Assembly: GCF_019668485.1 (NCBI RefSeq)
Contig: NZ_AP024619.1
Span: forward strand, 805,001-869,000
Direction of reading: 5' to 3'
Length of the DNA stretch: 64,000 nt
DNA from: Gelria sp. Kuro-4
GTDB taxonomy: Bacteria > Bacillota > DTU030 > DUMP01
Shown here: piece by piece, positions 59,861 through 64,000 of the stretch
Position numbering within the stretch: position 1 is the first letter of the stretch
Layout of the letters: each line of letters begins with the position of its first letter
Made by a program: the position numbers and the translations under genes
Notes under the pieces: generated by a model
Told to the model about the DNA's origin: nothing
What the model saw: only the letters and a program-made list of their open reading frames with translations
Database searches by the model: none

Positions 59861-59889
59861 ATTATAACAAGCCGGGGAGGGAGTGTCAA
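59861..59889 (-). promoter_or_regulatory. Consensus promoter of the T-box transcript
   Basis: Minus strand: TTGACA (59889-59884), 17 nt, TATAAT (59866-59861). Perfect in both boxes. Confidence 0.93.
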
Positions 59890-59945
59890 GCGTCTGCTCG
59901 TGAGCCGCGATGAGCGTCAACAGTTGCCCTGCGCCTTCACACCGC

Positions 59946-59974
59946 TTGACAGCAGGCGTTCCGAGGTTTATACT
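59946..59974 (+). promoter_or_regulatory. Promoter of the Cys/His small membrane protein
   Basis: TTGACA (59946-59951), 17 nt, TATACT (59969-59974). Confidence 0.88.
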
Positions 59975-59986
59975 GAAGGCAGGCAA

Positions 59987-60003
59987 CTACCCTAAGGGGG
60001 TAG
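59987..60003 (+). promoter_or_regulatory. CsoR-like operator
   Basis: CTACCCTAAGGGGGTAG, 17 bp. It differs by one core base from the Bacillus copZA CsoR operator core TACCCTACGGGGGTA. It starts 13 nt beyond the -10 box, where a bound repressor would block transcription. Confidence 0.75.
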
Positions 60004-60025
60004 AGGTATTTGGGGAGGTGAGAGC

Positions 60026-60238
60026 ATGGGATGCTGCGGTCCTCACGGGCATGGCCCGATTTACGGTAGCGGAAACGCTCATGCGGGACACGAAGCGCCG
60101 GGGACCGGTCCAGACGGCGCAAGCCGGCCGGTGTACGAGCCGGCGCACCGTGAGGCTGCGCCGAGCGGCGCGAGGTGGAGCCTGATCCTTCTTGTCGCTT
60201 TGATTGTGGCGGGGGTAGCGTACTACCTCCTGCGGTGA
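60026..60238 (+). CDS. Small membrane protein with Cys/His-rich N-terminus
   Basis: A 70-residue protein. MGCCGPHGHG and HAGHE near the N-terminus look metal-binding; a Pro/Gly/Ala linker follows, then one C-terminal span (WSLILLVALIVAGVAYYLL). ATG lies after GGGGAGGTGAG. Its promoter carries a CsoR-like operator, so it is probably induced by copper or by a related signal such as persulfide. It may buffer or hand over Cu(I) at the membrane (inference). No copper ATPase or csoR gene is in the window. Confidence 0.75.
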   Translation: MGCCGPHGHGPIYGSGNAHAGHEAPGTGPDGASRPVYEPAHREAAPSGARWSLILLVALIVAGVAYYLLR

Positions 60239-60268
60239 ATTCTTCAGCTTAAGTCGCCCCTGCAGTCG

Positions 60269-60295
60269 GCCTGGGTTTTCACCCGGGCTTTTTTG
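60269..60295 (+). terminator. Rho-independent terminator
   Basis: Stem GCCTGGGT (60269-60276) / ACCCGGGC (60281-60288), one G-U pair, then a run of six T. Confidence 0.88.
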
Positions 60296-60300
60296 TTCGT

Positions 60301-60329
60301 TTGCCGATTCCAGTCGGATAAGGTATAAT
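60301..60329 (+). promoter_or_regulatory. Promoter of the NYN-sua5 genes
   Basis: TTGCCG (60301-60306), 17 nt, TATAAT (60324-60329). Confidence 0.7.
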
Positions 60330-60358
60330 CAGGAAAGAAACCTCGGAAGAGAAGGGGA

Positions 60359-60862
60359 GTGAATCTGGTACATTACATCGTCGACGGGTATAACCTCATC
60401 CGCCGCACGCCGGCACTGGCCGGGAGTGAACAACGGGGCCTGGAGGCGGGGCGCGAGGCCCTCCTCGACCGGCTCTTTCTCTACAAAGCTGGGAAGAACA
60501 TTGAGATCACCGTGGTCTTCGACGGACCGGGCGGAAGCGGTTTCTGGGCGCGCGGCGGCATCCGCGCGGAGTTTGCCCGGCCGGCTGATGCAGCCATTAT
60601 CGAGTTGGCCGGTCCCGGGACCGTAGTGGTAAGCTCGGATATCGAGGTGCAGAAAGGTGCGCGGCGCCGCGGGGCACAAACGCTGTCGAGCGAAGAGTTC
60701 TGGGGTCAGGTGGTTAAGGCCATCGAGATGCGACGTTATCGACGGCCGGCCGAAGGCAGGCGGGCGGCTTTCCACGGTACTTGGGACAAAGCTTGCGAGG
60801 AATACGAGGACGACGGGGACGGGCGTGTGCCCAAAGGGCGCAGAAGCAGGCGCAAGAGATAA
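60359..60862 (+). CDS. NYN-domain (YacP-like) RNase-type protein
   Basis: A 167-residue PIN-like NYN protein: YIVDGYNLIRR at the N-terminus, VVFDGPGGS and VVVSSDIEVQKGARRRGAQ, as in YacP (Rae1-type) ribosome-associated endonucleases. A highly basic tail (KGRRSRRKR) fits RNA binding. GTG is close to AAGGGG; GGAAGAG lies a little further up. It precedes the sua5 gene by 12 bp. Confidence 0.85.
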   Translation: MNLVHYIVDGYNLIRRTPALAGSEQRGLEAGREALLDRLFLYKAGKNIEITVVFDGPGGSGFWARGGIRAEFARPADAAIIELAGPGTVVVSSDIEVQKGARRRGAQTLSSEEFWGQVVKAIEMRRYRRPAEGRRAAFHGTWDKACEEYEDDGDGRVPKGRRSRRKR

Positions 60863-60874
60863 GGAGAATGGAGG

Positions 60875-61945
60875 ATGGATATAGAGGAAATAAAAGGCAC
60901 CAAGGTGCTGAAGGTGCGGAACAAGGAGGACCTGGAGGCCCTGGAAGAAGCAGGGGAGCTCATCCGCCGGGGCGAGCTGGTGGCCTTCCCTACCGAGACG
61001 GTTTACGGGCTGGGCGGCAACGCCCTGGACCCCGAGGCGGCGGGGAAGATCTATGCGGCCAAAGGCCGCCCCTCGGATAACCCGCTCATCGTGCACGTGG
61101 CCCACCCGGCGGAGATCGAACCGCTGGTGCGCGCGGTGCCCGAGGTGGCAGAACGCCTCATGGCGCGCTTCTGGCCGGGGCCGCTCACCCTCATTTTTCC
61201 CGCCCGTCCCGAGGTGCCGCGCCGCACCACGGGGGGCCTGGATACGGTGGCCATCCGCCTGCCGTCGCACCCGGTGGCGCTGGCCTTCCTCGCCGCCGCC
61301 CGGCGCCCCGTCGCCGGGCCGAGCGCCAACCTCTCAGGGCGGCCGAGCCCGACCACGGCGGGGCATGTGATCACCGACCTCGCCGGGCGCGTCGCCATGA
61401 TCATCGACGGCGGGCACACGGGTGTGGGGGTGGAAAGCACGGTACTCGACGTGACGGTGGACCCGCCGCAAATCCTGCGCCCCGGCGGAGTTACGCTGGA
61501 GGAGCTGCGGGAAGTGGTGCCGGACGTCACGGTGGATCCCACCACGGTAGAGGACACACCTCCTGCCATCGGCCGGGTGCGGGCGCCGGGGATGAAGTAC
61601 AAGCACTACGCTCCTGAAGCCGACGTGATTGTGTTTGAGGGGCCGCCGGAACGCATTGAGGAGCGCATCCGTGCGCTGTACGACGAGTACGCCGCCCAAG
61701 GCAGGAAAGTCGCCATCATGGCCACCGCCGAGACGGCGGGCGCCTACGGTGAACGGCGGACGGCGGTGGTGGGCGCCCGGTCGGACTTGGGGAGCATTGC
61801 TAACAACCTGTTTGATTTCTTGCGCCGTTTCGACGCCGCCGGGGTCGAGGTGGTCCTGGCGGAAGGCGTGGAGATGGTAGGGCTGGGTCTCGCGGTGATG
61901 AACCGCCTGCGCAAGGCGGCCGGGTACCACATCGTAAAAGTCTAG
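60875..61945 (+). CDS. ywlC: L-threonylcarbamoyladenylate synthase (Sua5/YwlC)
   Basis: A 356-residue enzyme making threonylcarbamoyl-AMP for the t6A37 modification of ANN-decoding tRNAs. The YrdC domain shows AFPTETVYGLGGNA, KGRPSDNPLIVHV, AGPSANLSGRPSPTTA and GVESTVLDV; a C-terminal Sua5 domain begins after APGMKYKHYAPEA. Same neighbourhood as Bacillus ywlC. Confidence 0.95.
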   Translation: MDIEEIKGTKVLKVRNKEDLEALEEAGELIRRGELVAFPTETVYGLGGNALDPEAAGKIYAAKGRPSDNPLIVHVAHPAEIEPLVRAVPEVAERLMARFWPGPLTLIFPARPEVPRRTTGGLDTVAIRLPSHPVALAFLAAARRPVAGPSANLSGRPSPTTAGHVITDLAGRVAMIIDGGHTGVGVESTVLDVTVDPPQILRPGGVTLEELREVVPDVTVDPTTVEDTPPAIGRVRAPGMKYKHYAPEADVIVFEGPPERIEERIRALYDEYAAQGRKVAIMATAETAGAYGERRTAVVGARSDLGSIANNLFDFLRRFDAAGVEVVLAEGVEMVGLGLAVMNRLRKAAGYHIVKV

Positions 61946-61994
61946 AACCGCTGGCATTTATGCCCAGCGGTATAACTGGAGCCCAGGCGCGATA

Positions 61995-62309
61995 ATGTTA
62001 AAGGAAGGCGCTGAGGCGCAGCAGGGGGTACGGGGTTTGGTGTGGAAGACGGTGCTGACCACCTTTTCACTGGTGTTCCTGGCGGAGCTGGGGGACAAGA
62101 CTCAGCTGGCCACGCTGCTTCTGGCGGCGGAAAGCCGTGCCCTGTGGTCGGTTTTCCTGGGCGCTGCCGGCGCCCTGGTGCTTTCGTCCCTCATCGGTGT
62201 CCTGGCCGGCGAGGCCTTGACGCGCTTTATTCCGCCCCACTACCTGCAGCGGGGTGCGGGACTGGCCTTCATTCTTCTCGGGGTGCTCCTCCTCATGCGG
62301 AAGGGGTGA
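61995..62309 (+). CDS. Half-size TMEM165/GDT1 (UPF0016) family protein
   Basis: A 104-residue protein with three spans and one copy of the E-x-G-D-K/R-T motif (FLAELGDKTQLATLLLAA). Full-length members have two copies, so this must pair with itself or another half. The family moves Mn2+ or Ca2+. ATG 61995 has a weak ribosome binding site; GTG 62040 is possible. In Bacillus this position, between ywlC and ywlE, holds an MntP-type Mn exporter gene. Confidence 0.85.
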   Translation: MLKEGAEAQQGVRGLVWKTVLTTFSLVFLAELGDKTQLATLLLAAESRALWSVFLGAAGALVLSSLIGVLAGEALTRFIPPHYLQRGAGLAFILLGVLLLMRKG

Positions 62310-62315
62310 ACTTGC

Positions 62316-62819
62316 GTGGCCAAACTGAAGGTTCTCATCCTCTGTACCGGCAATACCTGTCGTAGCCCGATGGCGGCGGCCCTGCTCGAGCAGGCGCTGG
62401 CGCGCGAGCTGGGGCCGCGCGCGGGCGAGGTTGAGGTGGCCTCCGCCGGGCTGGCCGCCATACCGGGAACCTTGGCCACGCCCCAGGCGACGGCGGTTCT
62501 GCGCGAAGAAGGGCTTGACCTGAGCGGCCACCGGGCACAGCAGGTAACCAAGGAGATGCTCAAACAGGCTGACCTGGTGCTCACCATGACGCGCGCCCAA
62601 AAAGAACACCTGGTGGCCTGGCTTCCGGCCCTAGGCGGCAAAACCTTTGCGCTCACGGAGATGGCGGCTTTGGTGGGAGAAGACCCGGCCCGGATAGGGG
62701 ACATTGAAGACCCCTTCGGCCGGCCGAAGGAGGCGTACCGCCGGGTGCGCGACCAGCTCAAAGCGGCGCTCGCTCCGGTGGTGAGCCGGATCAAGAAAAT
62801 GTTGGCGGGCAGGGTATAA
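62316..62819 (+). CDS. ywlE: Low-molecular-weight protein phosphatase (YwlE-like arginine phosphatase)
   Basis: A 167-residue phosphatase with the P-loop C10-TGNTC-R16-S near the N-terminus and the general acid in DIEDPFGRP. Thr in the P-loop (TGNTC) is the mark of protein-arginine phosphatase YwlE over tyrosine phosphatases. GTG start, 6 bp after the previous gene. Counteracts McsB-type arginine kinases if present. Confidence 0.92.
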   Translation: MAKLKVLILCTGNTCRSPMAAALLEQALARELGPRAGEVEVASAGLAAIPGTLATPQATAVLREEGLDLSGHRAQQVTKEMLKQADLVLTMTRAQKEHLVAWLPALGGKTFALTEMAALVGEDPARIGDIEDPFGRPKEAYRRVRDQLKAALAPVVSRIKKMLAGRV

Positions 62820-62840
62820 ACAGCAGGAAAAATGTTCCTC

Positions 62841-62878
62841 GAGGGCGAATCTACGCGAAAAGGACGCTCTCTTTTTTT
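62841..62878 (+). terminator. Terminator after ywlE
   Basis: Stem GAGGGCG (62841-62847) / CGCTCTC (62865-62871), one G-U pair, 17-nt loop, then seven T. Confidence 0.7.
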
Positions 62879-62904
62879 GTGCTGGAATGGAAGGAGGTAT
62901 CGGC

Positions 62905-64000
62905 GTGGTCAACAAAACAGGGGCGGTCCTGCGCGTGTTCTTGGCTTTGGTGGTGGCTGCAGTGTGCGGCGGCGGATCTCTCTGGCTCTCTGCCGCCCGG
63001 GCGCAGCGGGGCCCGGCGCTGGCGGCAGGCCTGGCCCTGTGGTGGGTCGTGGTGGCCCTGGGGTTCCTGTGGCTGGATGCCACCTGGCAGCGCCGTTCTC
63101 TGGCGTCACTTAAGGCGTATCTCGAGGCGTTGGCGGCGGGCGACACCTTTGCCGCCTTCCCGGAGCACCTGGCGGGTGCCGCCGCTCAGCTGGGAGCACC
63201 CCTGCGTGAGCTGGCCGCCCGGCTGCAGCAGGTGCTGGGCGAGCTGCAGGTGGCGGCCGACCAGATGCGGACGGCGGCCGGGGAGCTGAAGACGGGCAGC
63301 GACCAGGCGCGCACTGCCACGGAGCAGATCACGCAGGCGGTGCAGGAGATGGCCCAGCAGGCCGGCACGCAGGCAGAGTCGGCGCGCGGCACGCTGGAGG
63401 CGACCCAGGCCATGCACGAGGGTGCCGCCGCCATCGCCGCGCGGGCCCAGGCCACCGGGCAGGCCATGAGCCAGGTGGGCGCGAATGTGAGCAGCAGCCG
63501 CACGGCGCTGGAGGCGTTGCTGCAGGCGGTGGATCAGGCGGCGCAAAAGAGCCGGGCTTTGGCCGAGCAGGTGCGCACGCATACCGAGGGGACGCGCCAG
63601 GTGGGGGCCATTGTGGACAGCGTGACCCAGATAAGCGAGCAGACCAACCTCCTGGCCCTTAACGCGGCGATTGAAGCAGCCCGGGCCGGGGAACAGGGAC
63701 GCGGTTTTGCAGTGGTGGCGGCGGAAATCCGCAAACTGGCCGAAGAGGCCGCGGCGGCCGCCAAGGAGATTACAACGATCTTGGAGCGGATTCACAGCGA
63801 GGACACGGCCCTGGCCCAGGCGATGGACGAGCAGGCCGGCCGGGCCCAGCGGGCATTGGCGGAATCGCAGGCAGCGCGTTCGGCGCTCGAGAGCATGACG
63901 GCGGTTCTGGGCGAGGCGCAGGGCCAGGTGGACGAGATCACCCGGTACATCGAGGACCAGGCGCAAAAGGTGGCCCAGGTGCGGCAGCTTATGGGCGGCG
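62905..64000 (+). CDS. Methyl-accepting chemotaxis protein, 3' end outside window
   Basis: An open frame of 365 codons running off the window. GTG 62905 lies 7 nt after AAGGAGG. Two hydrophobic spans (~7-30 and ~40-62) with almost no outer loop between them, then a long cytoplasmic coiled coil with the signalling tip [18 protein letters not shown] (~residues 242-259) and [19 protein letters not shown]. Lacking a sizeable external sensor, it may sense an internal or membrane signal. It signals through CheW/CheA, which are not in the window. Confidence 0.92.
   Translation, partial: MVNKTGAVLRVFLALVVAAVCGGGSLWLSAARAQRGPALAAGLALWWVVVALGFLWLDATWQRRSLASLKAYLEALAAGDTFAAFPEHLAGAAAQLGAPLRELAARLQQVLGELQVAADQMRTAAGELKTGSDQARTATEQITQAVQEMAQQAGTQAESARGTLEATQAMHEGAAAIAARAQATGQAMSQVGANVSSSRTALEALLQAVDQAAQKSRALAEQVRTHTEGTRQVGAIVDSVTQISEQTNLLALNAAIEAARAGEQGRGFAVVAAEIRKLAEEAAAAAKEITTILERIHSEDTALAQAMDEQAGRAQRALAESQAARSALESMTAVLGEAQGQVDEITRYIEDQAQKVAQVRQLMGG

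Overview
The window looks like the chromosome of an endospore-forming, high-GC Firmicute of the Clostridia type (Moorella- or Desulfotomaculum-like at a guess; the taxon is inference). Grounds: a Spo0F-like regulator followed by fructose-bisphosphate aldolase, transaldolase and GlpX as in Bacillus; a SigI/RsgI pair; CotF-like proteins; SLH-domain surface proteins; T-box, BirA-type, PhoP-type and CsoR-type control sites; frequent GTG/TTG starts with strong AGGAGG ribosome binding sites. Rare stops in this GC-rich DNA produce many long antisense open frames, which were discarded.

Layout. 0-8 kb: end of a GltS-like symporter, sigI-rsgI, a D,D-carboxypeptidase, two small coat-like proteins, a UbiA prenyltransferase and a GT39-like membrane glycosyltransferase. 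8-16 kb: glycerol dehydrogenase, then an RND-type efflux operon (adaptor, pump, TolC-like protein, TetR) behind a consensus promoter and a TetR-type palindrome. 16-23 kb: CtpA protease and two SLH surface proteins. 23-28.6 kb: spo0F, lysO-like exporter, fba, tal, glpX and a LysM-M23 peptidase. 28.6-32.7 kb: a short inverted-repeat element and a leftward operon of two M20 hydrolases and two membrane proteins, one interrupted by an in-frame TGA. 33-40.5 kb: an amino-acid-sensing histidine kinase and NtrC-type regulator, then gltS, formiminotransferase, a stand-alone formate-THF-ligase fragment, cyclodeaminase and a radical SAM protein. 40.6-49.6 kb: isochorismatase-fold hydrolase, pstS-pstC-pstA without pstB, rpmE, DUF1385, prfA, prmC, a CPA2 antiporter with a PII-like partner, bioY. 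49.7-59.5 kb: a partial ABC transporter, the 5-oxoprolinase operon with its NRAMP-like and DUF1445 companions, and a T-box-controlled sulfonate-type ABC transporter. 59.9-64 kb: a small Cys/His membrane protein under a CsoR-like operator, then NYN, Sua5, TMEM165-like, YwlE and a truncated chemotaxis receptor.

How the genes work together. Much of 28-57 kb concerns glutamate and its precursors: acyl/peptide hydrolases, GltS, formiminoglutamate to glutamate plus methenyl-THF, and 5-oxoproline to glutamate. A kinase with an amino-acid-binding sensor and a sigma-54 activator sit between two operons that both carry sigma-54-like promoters. The backbone follows the Bacillus spo0F-to-ywlE order with insertions; murA and rho, expected there, are absent.

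Most novel signals: (1) a shared two-box promoter-like motif (CAGG/GAGG, 17-18 nt, CGAATAYAYA) upstream of sigI, ctpA, the large SLH protein and the PII-like gene, with a weaker copy before the oxoprolinase operon; (2) a T-box with apparent Cys specifier plus a small Cys-containing upstream reading frame before a sulfonate-type transporter; (3) a tiny membrane protein behind a near-exact CsoR operator; (4) the sigma-54 glutamate-precursor circuit; (5) the element copies abutting gene ends.
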